DNA of 64,000 bases from Branchiostoma floridae (lineage: Eukaryota; Chordata; Leptocardii; Amphioxiformes; Branchiostomatidae): NCBI RefSeq assembly GCF_000003815.2, contig NC_049983.1:14804212-14868211 (forward strand), read 5' to 3'. The position numbers were made by a program, and so were the translations under genes. The notes below the pieces were generated by a model, which made no database searches, was not told the DNA's origin, and was given only the letters and a program-made list of their open reading frames with translations. Shown piece after piece: positions 1 to 28,415 of this stretch (position 1 is the first letter of the stretch; each line of letters begins with the position of its first letter).

Positions 1-899
1 GTTATTACAGCCTCAACAGAAACACTGTTGACAGGAAATAGTTCTTGCATGACACAAATGATCCTCAAGACCACAATACTTGGAAATAACGTCACGTATT
101 GGCTAAGTAGTAAGTAACGAACCTAGGCGAATTCTAAACATGATTTAGGATAACAGGATTTAACTGTCGAAACCATCCATAAAAGTAAGCCTATAGTCTA
201 GACACATTACGGAATCACCCATTCTTATTGTTGGGAAAATCGGCGCTTGGTGTTAACTTTTGATGTATATTGGTCTGAATGTGATTTGCAAAGTGCCCCT
301 ATTGTGCGCCGTGCACTGACGGTTGGGTACCGGTGTTTCTGTAAGCTGTTTGATGATAATGATGGTTCATGGTGACGCACGTACCTCCCAAATGAGTCCT
401 ACATCCCCTCCCCACAGTCGCTTTCTGCCACTTGAATAAAGCATAGTTCTTTTTGAAATTTCTTTTCAAATGTTGTGAGAATAGATTCTGTTTAACAATA
501 CTTTATCAGCTGGATGTGTCTTTTGAAATATTGTCGAATGAATAGATTTGCATAGATTTGACTGTCCGTGTCAAGCGCTTTTGTTTAGTTTATTTTACAT
601 CCACTCTCAGCTGGAGGACCATGCGTCCGCTGAGTGACCTCTAAGCGACCACCATTTGACAGTGCGCAGACCGAATTTCATAAAAACGGACGGATCTTTC
701 GGATGTCTTGTTTGTTCCGTTGTATTTAAAATCATATTTTCACGTTGACCATAATTTACTGAAATGAAGGGTCACACAAATCAAATTTTGATCGTTCAAC
801 GATTGCTCAGTGATCTCCATCTAGTGGAAAGGGGGTGTAAGGAAGCGAAGATAGACGTTTTTGACTAATGACTTACTAAGAAATGTCTTGACCTTGTAG
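1..899. other. Intron end upstream of the first visible receptor exon
   Basis: I see no coding exon here. The piece holds two copies of a short dispersed motif (GGTCGCTCAGCGGTC-like): one inverted at about 603-650 and one at 790-838, ending in TCTAGTGGAAAGGGGG. The receptor's first coding exon is therefore further upstream, outside the window. Confidence 0.6.
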
Positions 900-15846
<14,947 letters not shown>

Positions 15847-15857
15847 GCTACAAGCGT

Positions 15858-16085
15858 GTCAATATCTGCTGGTGGATTGTTTTACAAGTGCATCAAAAAC
15901 TGACTGTACAGACAGAGTCTCTATCTGAAAGTTTATACCATTATGATGGCAGTATTGCGTATGTCAACGTCTGCTGGTGGAGTATGCTCATGGTGTGGGT
16001 ATTCTTTTAAAAGTTTGTCAAAAATGGATTGTAGATATAGAGTGTCTACTTGCAAGTTTATACTATTATGATGGCAACGTGACGT
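15858..16085 (+). repeat. Imperfect direct duplication in the 3' UTR region
   Basis: GTCAATATCTGCTGGTGGA at 15858 recurs as GTCAACGTCTGCTGGTGGA at 15963. Each copy is followed by a TTTTA-rich stretch, a GATTGTA/GACTGTA..GAGT segment and GTTTATACYATTATGATGGC. The second copy is about 25 bp longer through small insertions. Confidence 0.8.
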
Positions 16086-16801
16086 CTACTTTTGTACACC
16101 TTTGACATGATGTATATTTTATTGGAAAATGATATTTCAAATTTTTAACAATATGTAGATAAGAAATGACGTCAAGATGTGTATTTTGTGTGAAGAGTTT
16201 GTCAAAGCCTTATAATGTTAATGTTGTATTGGCAGAGGATATTGGTGACGTGCACAGAAAAAGTATTGCCTTCTTGTAATCTTTGTGCCACTGACAACTA
16301 CAGAATATTTTCTAATACCAAAATATTGGCAAAAACCTGTAGATTGTACTTTGATATGAGTGATGCTCTTTGAATCGTGATTGGTACAGTATCATGATAT
16401 TGTATGTTAGATATTACTGGGTAAAATAGAGTCTCTAGCATGCATAAATGTAAGTTATACTGCAAATCGTTTGAGACGATACTGCAATATTGCAATAACC
16501 TGTGTTTTCAAGTGTATTGTGATGTCTATTGTTGCTTCATTGTTAACACGGCTCAAGTTGATTGATCATGTGATTCGTCAATAGTACGGTCCACTTAGTA
16601 TTCGTATGGAATCTTATTTCATCAAGGTGATAGAACAATAGTTTCATTAACGACTCAGCTGGTAACTTGATATTTCCCCTCAGACATCCTAACCTTGACG
16701 TTCACCTTCAACCCTCGCCACCCTTTGACTTCTCGCCAAGACGAATTCTATTTCTCCCGTCCCCCTGAGATACGGGATCTAATACAAAATCGAAACCAGG
16801 G

Positions 16802-16870
16802 CACGTGATGGACGGTAGATGTGACCCTGCCACAGCCTGACATTTGGCGGGAGGGCGCAGAGCTATAAAT
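16802..16870 (+). promoter_or_regulatory. Promoter-like cluster: E-box, E2F-like site, TATA
   Basis: CACGTG at 16802, TTTGGCGGGAG (canonical E2F-type core) at 16843 and TATAAA at 16864 lie within 70 bp in a locally GC-rich patch. No recognisable coding exon follows, so the match may be chance. Only the motifs are observed; function is inference. Confidence 0.25.
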
Positions 16871-17079
16871 GGAATCAAACTAGCATCAACACAATTCCAC
16901 TGGGGCTGACATTGTCACGGTCTTTGCTTGATCGAATCTACCGTTTTATTTGAATTTCAGTCAGATGCTAAGCAAACAGCGATAAAAGTTGTAATGCCAT
17001 TAAAATCGCTCCAATGATTTTTATGGAATGGCAAATTGATCTGAAGGATGACCTACATTTTTGGTGCACAATAAAGTTT

Positions 17080-19470
17080 GCCCTTTGACCTATACAATTA
17101 TCATTGGTCATTAATCTTTAAGCGATATCCTCGGGGAAACATGATATATAGACCATGGGACAGAAATGTTGGAATTTTTCGTCCCCATTTTGACCCTATC
17201 TTTGTCTCAGGACAACGGAAAACATCTGTAAATGCATATCGACGGTCGCTTATCTGTAGAAATGGGCGTTCCAAGCGAAACGGTGCATGAATGTCCTCTA
17301 TGAAAGGAAATAGAACATTTTGTATGATGAATGATGATGTATTTCATTGTTAGTTTATGATGACAAGAAAGCTGTTAATTTCCGGGCAGTGCGGCTTATC
17401 CCTTTTCTTTCTTGACTTTTGTGCCTCCTAACTCCAAAACTAAGGCACATTTTTCTCGTTTGCATATCTCCGCATCATCCTTGCCCCCCGGGGCTTCAGT
17501 ACTAATTTCCGTTACAAGCAAGTCTGTATTCCTAGAGAATGGCAGAACGTTATCTCGCCTTGCAGTAATCCTCTCGTACAGTGTGGCATTTATGACCCTA
17601 ACCGTATTATTCATGGTTCGCTAAAGAGCCTGTATAGGATTTACGTGAGATGAGCTAACTGAATTATGTTGTTGTTGATGATATAGAAACAGGCTTAATG
17701 CATTAAACATGTCACATTCCACGATACATTTAACAAGTTACTGCTCTTTGAAATGAAAAAAAAAATCCAAAATTGCACATGATTCGAAGGGAACCGCAGA
17801 TGCAATAAAGCTGCTCATGTATGTATTCCTAACTATAACTTAACTTGAGACACGTACACTCTAGCAACATCAATACGAAGATATAATAACAAGCTCAGTT
17901 TTACCGATCTCTCATCAGTGTATTCACTCCTACAGCCATACATCACGCAGTACCTGTCGGCTACAATATGTAATTGACGTATCAGGAATGAAAACAGATG
18001 AGATGCTCTCTCCCCCGATAATACCATTGATTTTGTCAAAAGTGCATCTCCATTACAAAATCGTTACTTAACGAATATTACCAGCCGGGAGGGTGTCATT
18101 TAGCTGGTCCGTAATCCATAGTCTGCCGTGACACAACCACCCAAAGGTGAGAAAGTCGTTCCACTCCAGGAAAAGGTGTAAGGATCACAGAAACCCCTGT
18201 AGAAAAGGAATATAAAACCACGATACAAATAAAAAACATAGGCAAATCAATCAAACGTTTCGATCCGGAAACCTAGGTCGATAAAGTGGGAACCTTTGGT
18301 ACAAAGTCTGGGGCATTTGTGTAAGTAAAGTTGAGTCCCAGTCAAAAGTCACACCTCCCTACTCTAAACGCAAACATAGCGGCATGGCTCCAGCGAACCA
18401 TTCGCTCTGCTAATAAGCTTCTCGAAACTCTCGTTTTATCTGCTCAACTACAAGCATGGCTGACAGAGACGTATGGGCTGCCATCACAACTCGAGACCGG
18501 AAGGACTCGCCTTAAGCAAAGTAAGCAAAAGCACTACAAGCATTATTGCTAAGGATTGTACAAACATAACCGTGTTATTTGTTCTGATTTGATTGCATTA
18601 CTAGCTACTTACAAGTTCTTGCTTTTACGGACATATTCATTTTTGATGACATGATGCTATATTATGCTATGTTATGTTATGCTATTTTAAGTTGGGGGCA
18701 ATGAATCTTTGAAAAATGCCAGCAGACAATATGCACTTTCTGGTGAAAGAGATAAGATTAAATGAAATCTACTGCTGAATATTGAAGCATGAGTCACGTG
18801 GTATATGGAATAACACTGTTATCAGCAGTAAATCTGAGTGTTTTATAGATCAAACGTGCGTTATCAAAGCACCGATCGATCCATATGATGCATATTGATC
18901 TCTAATTATTGTCCTTGTTCTCATCTGGAAATGACATGTTTATCCATTGCTTCAGGCATATTTGTGATGCTCCATCAAGATATTGCAAAATGGACATAAT
19001 GATTGATCATAGAATGGGCAAAACCGTCAACAACGCATGAAAAGGTTTAAAACTAATCACTCCTGCTTTTTTACTGGTGCATGTCAATATGACGAAAAAA
19101 ACATTCATACTTGATATCTTCTTGATGATATCTTGCTCTGCTTCGTCTTTGCCGTAACGGAAAATGCAAGGTCCCTTTCATCAATTTTCTCTTGACACCT
19201 AACGTAAGGGTAGGCCAGGTACCTTTGAAGTGTGACATTATGGAACACCTGTCTTACGCGACCGCAGGCATGCAAACTAACGGTTTCCGATTGACATTTA
19301 CCAGTTAAACGCTATCTGTCAGGACATACATGGATCAGTAGGGCTATAATGGTTTCCGAGCCTATTTCTTTTCGACATACAATTCCTCAGTACGAAGATG
19401 ACTCACGACTGGCAAAGTTATAGCTATAAAATTTACACATCCTGGGCATATCACGGAGGAACAACGTAAG
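17080..19470. other. Intergenic stretch, nothing recognised
   Basis: AT-rich DNA without an identifiable gene. Only low-complexity pieces are seen, such as ATGCTATRTT-type repeats at about 18655-18690. Confidence 0.5.
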
Positions 19471-19480
19471 GGATACTACA

Positions 19481-19920
19481 GTGCTGTCTTGTACCGGCAT
19501 CCCTACCATGTTCACCCTGCTTAGACAAAAAGCAAGGCGCGATGCGATGGCTAGGCTACGTCCGTCACAGGGAGGATGGTCTAATCCTCAAAGAACTTCT
19601 CTACGGAGAATTGAACTCAGGAGAGAGAAGCATCGGGCGATCACAGCTGCACTTCAAAGACGTCTGCAACAGGGACCTGACGGCTCTTGATATTGACACA
19701 GGGCGCTGGTAAATGCAAATGCAAATGCAAATGACAGATCCAGCTGGAGATGCACATTGTTCAAAGAGGCCAGACGTATGGCAGAAGAAAAGCGGATGCA
19801 GAGAAAAGAACAGCAACAGATCTGACTCAGCTTACAAATGTGCACCATGTAACTCAGAGAGACGGTCATTCACGTAAAGGAATGTTTCACCTTAGTCAAT
19901 TCTATAGAGCTGATATCAAT
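19481..19920 (+). pseudogene. LINE ORF2 C-terminal remnant with frameshifts
   Basis: The frame at 19481 reads VLSCTGIPTMFTLLRQK. A shifted frame from 19545 reads RWLGYVRHREDGLILKELLY, GELNSGERS, HFKDVCNRDLTALDIDTGRW then TAA at 19710. This is the typical tail of many animal non-LTR retrotransposons (WxGHVxRMxDxRxPKxLLYGEL..FKDVCKRDL). Further on come CTLFKEARRMAEEKRMQRKE and a decayed CAPCNSE zinc-knuckle-like piece in other frames. At least two frame breaks show it is dead. A (AAATGC)4 run sits at the TAA. Confidence 0.75.
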
Positions 19921-20475
19921 TATGACTTTTACTATAATAATCACAACTTTGCACTACATGTAGATCTATCATAGAAAATAAAAAAAACTTTTGCCTAAAG
20001 CAATCAACTAATAAAACCCTACAATTTTAGCGACACAGGCCATAATCAACAAATAGACAATCAAGAATCCAACCGCTGGAAAAGCGACCTGGTGCCATCG
20101 CGGCGTCACATAATTCAATTTCTGTCTGTATTTTCTAGAACATTGCCTCCATGTTGGATGGATGGGGCATGGTTATTAAACCGACATGATTTGATAACTT
20201 TCGAGCATTTGAGCAATTAGAGACACCTGTTACATATATTTTCAGGTTGATGTGCCCATGGCGAGAATATTGCTTTTGGTAATTGAAATAGATGTGAGAT
20301 TGTGGTCAGCCACCCCGCGATCAGTCTTGAGATGATATTAAGGTGACTTCATAATAAAGCAATAAAAAAGAATGACAGGGGGATAAAACATCAGGCGAGC
20401 CCTCGCAATTTGAAGCCCTCAAAATGCAGCATCTTACGTGCGAGGTATATCTGTAGAAGTAATATGACAAATGTA

Positions 20476-21409
20476 CGAGGGTGCTTCAAAAAGTAATGTC
20501 ACTAGTTTTGTAACAGGCTCATTTTTTCCTCGAATGAGATGAAATTTGGCACAAAGGTAACGGCATATATTCTCTTGAGATTAGAATATCTCAATTTGTT
20601 GTTCACATTTTGATGAGCAACTGAGTTGATATCAAGATAACCATACCCCTGTAAGTTTGTCAGAAGATCAGTTCCTCTAGATCTGACCCTTTTATAACTA
20701 CTGTAGGAAGCCGAAATTTCACCTGTATAATAACAAATGTTTCTGTAGGTTACATGCCAATTTTCATATTTGAACTCCCATTGGTTCATCTTTTACAGCT
20801 GCTAGAAAGGAGCGAGTTACTATATTACAGGCAGTTTGATTAATAGCCAAATACGTGGTTTATTCATCAAAGGTTTTATAGACTAATTTTCCATCAACCA
20901 AAAGATACGAAACTTGGCACAGTTATTGGTTGTTTCAAGACCAAGAAGTGTGCAAAGTTTGATTTCTTTCTGTTTATTGAAAAGTCCACTACAGAAACTT
21001 TAATCAGCCCACCCCTGATTAACGGCACTGGTGACCGGGGTCATACCTCACTTCACTCAAGGAACGAAAAAAGAAAACACGATTAGATTTCAACGGTGAA
21101 CATGTGCATGTGCCTTATGAAGAAATAAAACTTGATGCATGTGCAATTTCAGCGTCATACAATAGCTACAAGTGAGTTAAGGACATTATCAATTGCACAT
21201 AAGTTGAACCTCTAATTTCTTTCGACGGGATAACAAGGGTGTGGTCATCTAGAACTCACGTCGGTCACTCATAAAAATGTGAACAACAAAGTGAGCTATA
21301 TCAATCTCAAAAGGAGATATGGCTTTACCTTTGTGTCAAATTTCAACTCATTCGAGGAAAAAATGAGCCTGTTATGAAACTAGTGACATTACTTTTTGAA
21401 GCAGCCTCG
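20476..21409. mobile_element. Non-autonomous mariner-like element with long terminal inverted repeats
   Basis: The left end is CGAGGGTGCTTCAAAAAGTA at 20476. The right end, reverse-complemented, is CGAGGCTGCTTCAAAAAGTA, ending at 21409. TA lies on both sides (20474-20475 and 21410-21411), as expected of a Tc1/mariner target duplication. Inverted similarity continues inwards for about 170-180 bp, through TTTTCCTCGAATGAG, AAATTTG and TTGTTGTTCACATTTT. The 934-bp body has no transposase frame that I can see. The superfamily is inferred from the TA target and the terminus. Confidence 0.85.
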
Positions 21410-21411
21410 TA

Positions 21412-24400
21412 TGTTTATATTCCAGATTTCAATGTCAACTGATGATCAGCAAACAACCGTTTCCAGAATACCAATGAACCTCCTTTCCACTCGACGGCCA
21501 TCGCTAGTGGACTGTACAATTTTTTCTGACCCTTGATGTCGTGATTGGTATATGAAAGATGTAAAAGTATCATTCAAAAAACATCGCTTTACACACGAAG
21601 TGTACCAAATTTGTTCTCGGCCATGTAGATTTGATTACATGTATGACATCCGCTCGCGCACCAATTTTCGTACGTTTATAACATAACATAAGATACAATA
21701 TTTTTTTTTACCTTACTTTAGATTGTATAAAGTAGCTGCAAAATATCCGAATATAAGCGGATATTGATGTTGTAGAATGCAGGGCAAAGATGACAATGTG
21801 AAAAAACAAAAAACAACATATTGTTGGTACATTATACTCTGTGTTTTGTCATTTGCTCAACCTTCCTAATCACTTACAATACTATAAGGATAGCAACGTT
21901 TTAAGTTTGGTCTAATTTTTCTATTAACACGCTTGCATCAGTTTTGGGGTTCACAGAATATGCCTTCCATATGATAAAATCAACATGGTCTAATATGACA
22001 TTCGTTAAAGAATATGGCAAATCTTTGGTCGTTCGGCGGTCGCAGTGCGATCGAGCCTCTAGTGGAAATGGGATGTTAAAGATTCTCCAGGTCACATTTA
22101 TGATGTCTTAGCTGAACTTTGGGTGTCATATTGAGACGACAGCCGAGCGAAGATCATATCTGGGACAAGGAGAAATATGAACTTGAGTCTCTCCAGGTGC
22201 ACAATTATCTCTTGGGAGGCGCTGTGATAATGTTCCCTATGGTAGCCAACACTATAGAACGCATCTGTTTGATGTAGATTATTCTGTCTCTCCTCTATGC
22301 ATTTTGCAAGTGCCGAATATGATTAATTTAGAAGAAACAGTAGGAAGTTAAGTCCAATATGGTTAATGTCAGCCATAAGATCCAACTGATAAATCTGACC
22401 ATTTATAACTCTGTTATGTGGTCCATGGTTCATTGATTTGATAAAGGAGAACTTTTAAAGGCATTAAGTGTGATAACAGTTAGCTAGAGGCAGACATATC
22501 GGTAGATATTCTAGAAGCAATGTGGCATGTAAAGATCAAAATATATGATTGCCGGCAAGGGAATAGTAAACAGACACAACCAATTCATTTGTAGAAAGAC
22601 CTAAAGTCATTAGTAGAAAGACACTATCTTTTTACCAGAGACCAGTTTCTTCGGCAGAAAAGAATGATAGTGAGACATTGAATTCACGGCACGGGAGAGA
22701 ATCGATGCTGGAAGATGCAATCCACAACCGTTACTCAGACTGGCGGTGCCGAGCCCCTTGTATGTATCAGCTCCGAACCTTTCATCAGAAGAGACAAGGT
22801 CACGGAGGACACGGATAGATCTTGGAAGGTCAAAGCCCAATCGCCTTCCCTACTACTGTAGGCGGATCACAACCCACTAATCCTTGCCATTCACCAAGGG
22901 AACTGAAGGAAGTCAGATTCTTAAAGCATTCGCCAAGCCCGAACACTTTGATGTATGGTGTTCGTGCCGACTCGGCCAAATGTCACCCCTCATAGGGGCG
23001 TATTACAACTCCAGTGTGACATTGTAATCATGCACGTGACATCAACGTATTCAACCTGGGATGAAGTATGATTTTGTGATAATTAGTATGTGCGGGACGT
23101 TAAACCTACCATGACAGTTATAATAACCAGTTGATATGTATGATACATTGCGGACGTGACTCTTATCATTCATAACCCCTGCTATCTTTGGCATCAGTCG
23201 AGATGTGCACTTTTCAGATGTATATAAAGAGAGATGATTTTATTGAGAATATGCAAGATTTAGGCAATGAGATTGTTTTCCAGAAGGTTCAACAGATATT
23301 TTAAGCGAAACGTCAGTTTAGATGCAGACATGCTGATAAGTGCTGTTCAACAAACTCAAACCTGACGTGATAACGACTGAGACACAAAACGATAATATCT
23401 CATTATGTTTGTAGGTACTATTTTATTAATTCTCCAGCACGAAGCTAGAAACTACCACGATATAAAACGTATCACACGTCTCCTAACACATAATTGCATT
23501 CCGTTAATCGTGTGAAGGGAATAAATATACATTCGTTGTTGTGCAAAGGGGTGCGTGAGCAAAATAACAGTAATATCATGATGGCAAAATAACAGTAAGA
23601 TCGTATTAAACAGGGGAAAATGCCTATTAAGTACTAACTATCTATCGATCATTACAACTCAACTCAACAGAACAAACATGGTCTTTTTGTCTCCCATTCT
23701 TGACACCCATTTGTGTTCATAATTGAATCAGGGAATAATACATTTGTAGTTATTATGATCCTTGATGAAAATCTTTATGGCGTGACGGACTTGCAATTGA
23801 TACTTGTCCAAATAAAGAAAATAAATTTCTGCAGAGGAGTTAATACACAAGCACCCATGAGATGAACCACTCCATATCTGACAGTAAATAAAGCAGCTGG
23901 TTTGCTGGGAAGCAGGAGACAGTTGGTGAATAATTTACCGGGACAGTCAACCGCAAAAAGCCTCTTCACGTCCCCGACAATGAGTGGTTAGCGTGCGCTG
24001 CATGTCTAATCATTCATTTAATACACGGATTTAGCCTTTGCAAGCTCCCACGGGAAAATGTTTCACTGATTCCTCCAAATGTCAAAATGTTTACCGGGTA
24101 TTTATGCACGTCTCTGAGTCGTGTGTATTCCGATGGAAGTTGACGTGAAGAAAACTTCCACGATACGTTATCCATGCCGCTTGGACGTAAACACACATTG
24201 TAACCAGGAAAATTGATTTCTAAACAGGAAATGTCCTTAAGCTGCTGAATCCGCCTTCTTACATCTGTCACGACACCTAGAGGAGTTTTTTTCTATAGGG
24301 AACATAAATTCATATGTAGCGTATTTCCAGAACAGCTTGTACGGTTGCCAGATTGTGAGTCATGTGACGGAAGAATCACCTGGGGGAGACGTGGCCATGT

Positions 24401-25780
24401 GGCTTCTATGACTTATGGGCACGACATGGACTATACCCTGTCACTGGGAATATATTTCAGGTGATAGCCAACCAAACAAGAAACCTCTTCCAATTTGAAG
24501 ACTTCCTTAGGGTGGATATCGTTTAAGCTACACCAAATAGGACTACGGCCTTCTGCGTCGCAAGAAGCTTTTCTGTGAGACAAGCGGACATTGCCGACTT
24601 AATACCGTATTTGTGCGTGTTGTGTGCATCGATCCATGCTGCAAAATGTCCTCTAAATGCAAATGTAATGTTTAGGACATCGCCCTGCTATTCACCACAC
24701 ACTCCATCGATGCAAACCAAATGTCAACAGGCCAACCACAACGTATCAACTTTAATCACATTGAAAAACAACATTAACACAGGAATCCAACTCGAGCCTA
24801 CCGCAAAACGCTAGGCACACACTAAAGTGTATTAAAGACTCGGTACCAATGAAAAGAGGAGCTAGAGGTATACTTAATGGCGACGCTTAGGCATCTTGAC
24901 AAGAGAAGCATTCTGATGGTCTCTAAAGCCATTTCTAAGGATTTATCAAAATGATGCACGCCATTGTCTTGAGAGATAGGCACCGATGCCTCCGTAATTC
25001 TCTCCACAACATAACAGTAAGCTCATTTCCTCCTTGAAATAGTTGACTGATAGTTTTTGATCGCTTGAATGCACTGCTATCTTGCAGCAGTACCCAATGA
25101 TATACAAGTTCCCGTAACATCATTCTAAACGCTCTCGGGTTGTCTATCATGCATTGCTACATATACCTAACACACTTTTCACACTGTAGCAATATGAATT
25201 TTTTTTTATTTGAACAAAATGACGTTCAATACATTGACAACCTTGGCATTTGACATTTCTTTCCAAAGCAAAACAATCATTATATGGATGAGTGCTTTCT
25301 GGGGTAAAACCCGGTTAAGAATATTTTCGCTTTCACAGATGATAACGAAATTAGATATGCAAGAATGAATACATTTGTCTTCAAGCAGAATCAATTTAGT
25401 ACAGTACTTGAAAATACGAAAAATCGAAGGTCAAAGTCGATCCATTTTTCGCCCGTGAATTAATGTTCCATCTTAGCTATCTATATCATTAGCACTCATA
25501 AATTTCGCATATGTTCGTGCATATATATGCAGATGTCGATGTGTGGGGTTATTTATGAAATGTGATATTGGCCGCTGTAAATATTTTTAGCATTTATAGA
25601 TTTGAGTACAGGTGTATTATGATGCATCGAATGGTTTTGTATTACATAAGAAGTTTTCTATGTTCATATACTGAAAAAACCATTGCATTCTTTATTAGGG
25701 GTAATGTTAATGAGCAGATGCCAGCATTGTCGTTCGTAAGAAAATTGAGGTGACGAAAATTGTCATGTGTTTATGAAAGC
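21412..25780. other. Intergenic stretch
   Basis: No gene recognised. A copy of the short dispersed motif (GGTCGTTCGGCGGTCGCAGT.. CTCTAGTGGAAATGGG) is at 22027-22072. A minus-strand frame at 22610-22840 looks protein-like in composition but matches nothing I know. Confidence 0.45.
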
Positions 25781-25789
25781 GTCTATTAG

Positions 25790-26040
25790 TCGAATGCAGA
25801 GTTTGAAATATCAAATCATTCCAGGAATGTTGATGTACTGTTTTACAATGCCCTACAACAACTTACGGCGTATTACAAAGAGTTTATCATGTAGCAACCA
25901 TCAAAAATGTTTATGATATCTGACTATTTGTCGGATGAAGATTTTGAAATACATGTACCAAGGAATATTGATGCACTGCTTTATATTACATTCGCAACTT
26001 ATGGCTTATTTCAAAGACTTTATCAGGGAGCAACCATCAA
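25790..26040 (+). repeat. Diverged tandem duplication, about 140-bp period
   Basis: TTTGAAATA...CCAGGAATGTTGATGTACTG (from 25802) recurs as TTTGAAATA...CAAGGAATATTGATGCACTG (from 25943). Both copies end in TTTATCA..GAGCAACCATCAA or TTTATCATGTAGCAACCATC. The copies differ by several small indels. Confidence 0.7.
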
Positions 26041-26334
26041 CAGGAACGGCGCCTTTACATCCGAAACAGCTTAAGCTCCATCCGATAAGAAGAAATGCTT
26101 ACCAAGCCAAATATATCTCTCCTTCCAGAGTGCAGATGGGAATTCGATACATTAGACTGTCCCTGATCATTCTTCAACGTTATTTTTGACGCGGCTCGGA
26201 CGCACCTGTGGCCCATGCGACATAGATCAACTCGTTGTCCAATGTAGATTCTGGTATGATCAGGCGTTCTAGGTTTACCTTATTTTCATGTGTTATGTTC
26301 CTCAAAACACTGTGGCCATGGATGATTTACCTTA

Positions 26335-26425
26335 TACATTGGATAATGGATGAAGGAATAAAGGATGGATGGATGCAGGAAGGATAAATGAATGATGGAG
26401 GAAAGAAGAAGGGGAAAAAGGGAAT
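26335..26425 (+). repeat. Purine-rich (GGAT/GGAA) low-complexity tract
   Basis: The strand is dominated by A and G with GGATGGATGG and GGAAAGAAGAAGGGG motifs, a decayed GGAT microsatellite. Confidence 0.7.
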
Positions 26426-26429
26426 GGAT

Positions 26430-28340
26430 GATCAAAGTTTCGCAATTGATGCTATACTTCAAACACGTCAATATGGCCAATGATTAGGACATGCACGATG
26501 TTTTGCATGGCTTCAATTTCATAACCATAAACAACTTAGAAAGGCCCCATTGCTGAGCTACTAATGACTAGCATTAATGACTGCTACGTTGTATTAGACC
26601 GGAAGCTGTGATTGTAACGCCTTGAAAACGTACATGCTGACTTCTGCAATGGAACTCTGCCAAGATCTATGTTGGCAGTGTAGTATTTGATTTTTTCGTG
26701 TACGAAAACTTTTAAATCTTTGAGAACAAGAATAAAAGTATTTTCAGACAGGTAATCTTTGGCACACCATGTATTGAATTTACAATAGCAGTATGAGCTG
26801 AATGTTAAGTGTGGGGATTAGCTTTGATGTGCTCCATTGTGCTGTGGTCTTGTGAACTTCTAAAGTTGACCCCTCGCAACACCTTCAACACCACAGGCAT
26901 GATCAAAGGCTTTCCACTGTACAACTTCTTCTACGCTGCTATATTCAAGCAGTTACTTTGCTTAACACTAAATCCATTAAAAGGGGGGCAGAGACTTTCC
27001 CAAAAGACTGTAAATTCAAGGCCAAGAACGAGAATATTATTCAGACGTATCTGATGCGTTAGTAATCAAGGGACAAGGGAAGAAATCCTGCTTCTCACAA
27101 GGCTGAACTTGACAATCACAAACTACTTCACGCCACATCGCTCACACATCGACATGTGGTTATCAGGCAGGCTGCAGGTGTTCCCTGTGTGGGCTGGTAT
27201 TTACTGTAGTGCCTGAGATAAGAGGCATGTGACACAGTCTTTTCATCTGCCTAGCGTTCACATGATGCAGCACCCGTGCTGCTGAAGGTCAAGGGTAATA
27301 AAACTAGTGCCGCATTCTGTCTCCTTGTTCAACGGAATAGGTCATGGAGATAACTGTGACCTTTACTAACACAACAGTCGTTAGAACTGTCAATCAAAGT
27401 CTGCACACCGAAACAAGTTGCTGTAATTTTCAACATGAAAGCTGTCCGTTCTATATGTGAAGAAAAAGTAGAACTTTGCAGGGGGGACAACATGGTGTGA
27501 AAAACAACAGAAGCAAATGTACGGTACAACAAGATGAATAGGTGGATATATCACATTGGCAGTTAAGGTGAAGTTCTTCAGGTGATTTTGTATCTGTGAT
27601 ATGCGTCATGCAATTTATATGAATTTATATGTATGGGAAAAAACAACGTTCATGATCGCCACCCAAGATTACACCCACAGGGTGTTAACGACGCACACTA
27701 GGTATTCATCGCGTCGCTTGCTCCGGCAATGTCGCAAACTTCTCCACTTAAAGACGTCCTCTCGGGGCCATTCAGATAAAAGACTTCATTTCCTGCGAAC
27801 AAATCTCGCCGTGAGGAGAAATCCATTATCGGGCCGGAAAGCATGTGGATGAAAGAATGAAGCACGATTATCCGTGTGAGTTAAAAAAACAACACAATCT
27901 GTGACAGGGATTGTAACAAGAATTATATGAACAATATTCAATACAGGCGAGAGTCAAGTGGACTAATTAAGGAGTGCGCCAAACAGCAACTCAACTCGAG
28001 CAACTTACATGATTTTAGAAACGGTTAGAAGTTTCAACCTGACTTCATCAATGTCACTGACGAAAGACAGTGGATGCTGTTGGAAAAGTATGACCGTTTC
28101 CAAAGTCAAATCCAGTTGCTTGAGTAACTGCTTTTTGTAGTATCCTATTACCTGGACGTCTAACCTTCATCGACGTAAAATAATGAGTGTTTTAGTTGAA
28201 TGTGATTACTCTGTGAAAGAAGAAAATGCCATCTATATGTACAGCATGGCTTTCTCTCAACCTGGACGGGGGGGGGGCAAATATCGACTTCTGATAACCT
28301 TTGAACTATTGCTGACGTCACATATGCATACAGTCACGTG
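26430..28340. other. Intergenic stretch, nothing recognised
   Basis: No gene or element seen. A nine-base G run occurs at about 28268. Confidence 0.45.
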
Positions 28341-28346
28341 TCTGGG

Positions 28347-28415
28347 AGCAGAGAGCTGAGTCAGTTGAAAATTCTTGTCTCAGCAGAGAGCTGAGTCAGT
28401 TGAAAATTCTTGTCT
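28347..28415 (+). repeat. Perfect 34-bp tandem duplication
   Basis: AGCAGAGAGCTGAGTCAGTT plus GAAAATTCTTGTCT occurs at 28347-28380 and again at 28382-28415, separated by one base. There are no mismatches, so it is recent. Confidence 0.95.

Larger units (their letters stand above)
15847..17075 (+). other. Probable 3' UTR of the receptor gene
   Basis: Sequence after the TGA at 15844-15846. The first canonical AATAAA that I see downstream is at 17070-17075; a weaker ATTAAA is at 16999-17004. The true cleavage site cannot be fixed from sequence alone. A promoter-like cluster at 16802-16870 falls inside this interval, so the UTR could end earlier. Confidence 0.4.

Noticed and set aside
22610-22840. 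Protein-like minus-strand frame of 76 codons
   Set aside because: Balanced composition only; no family recognised and no splice context.
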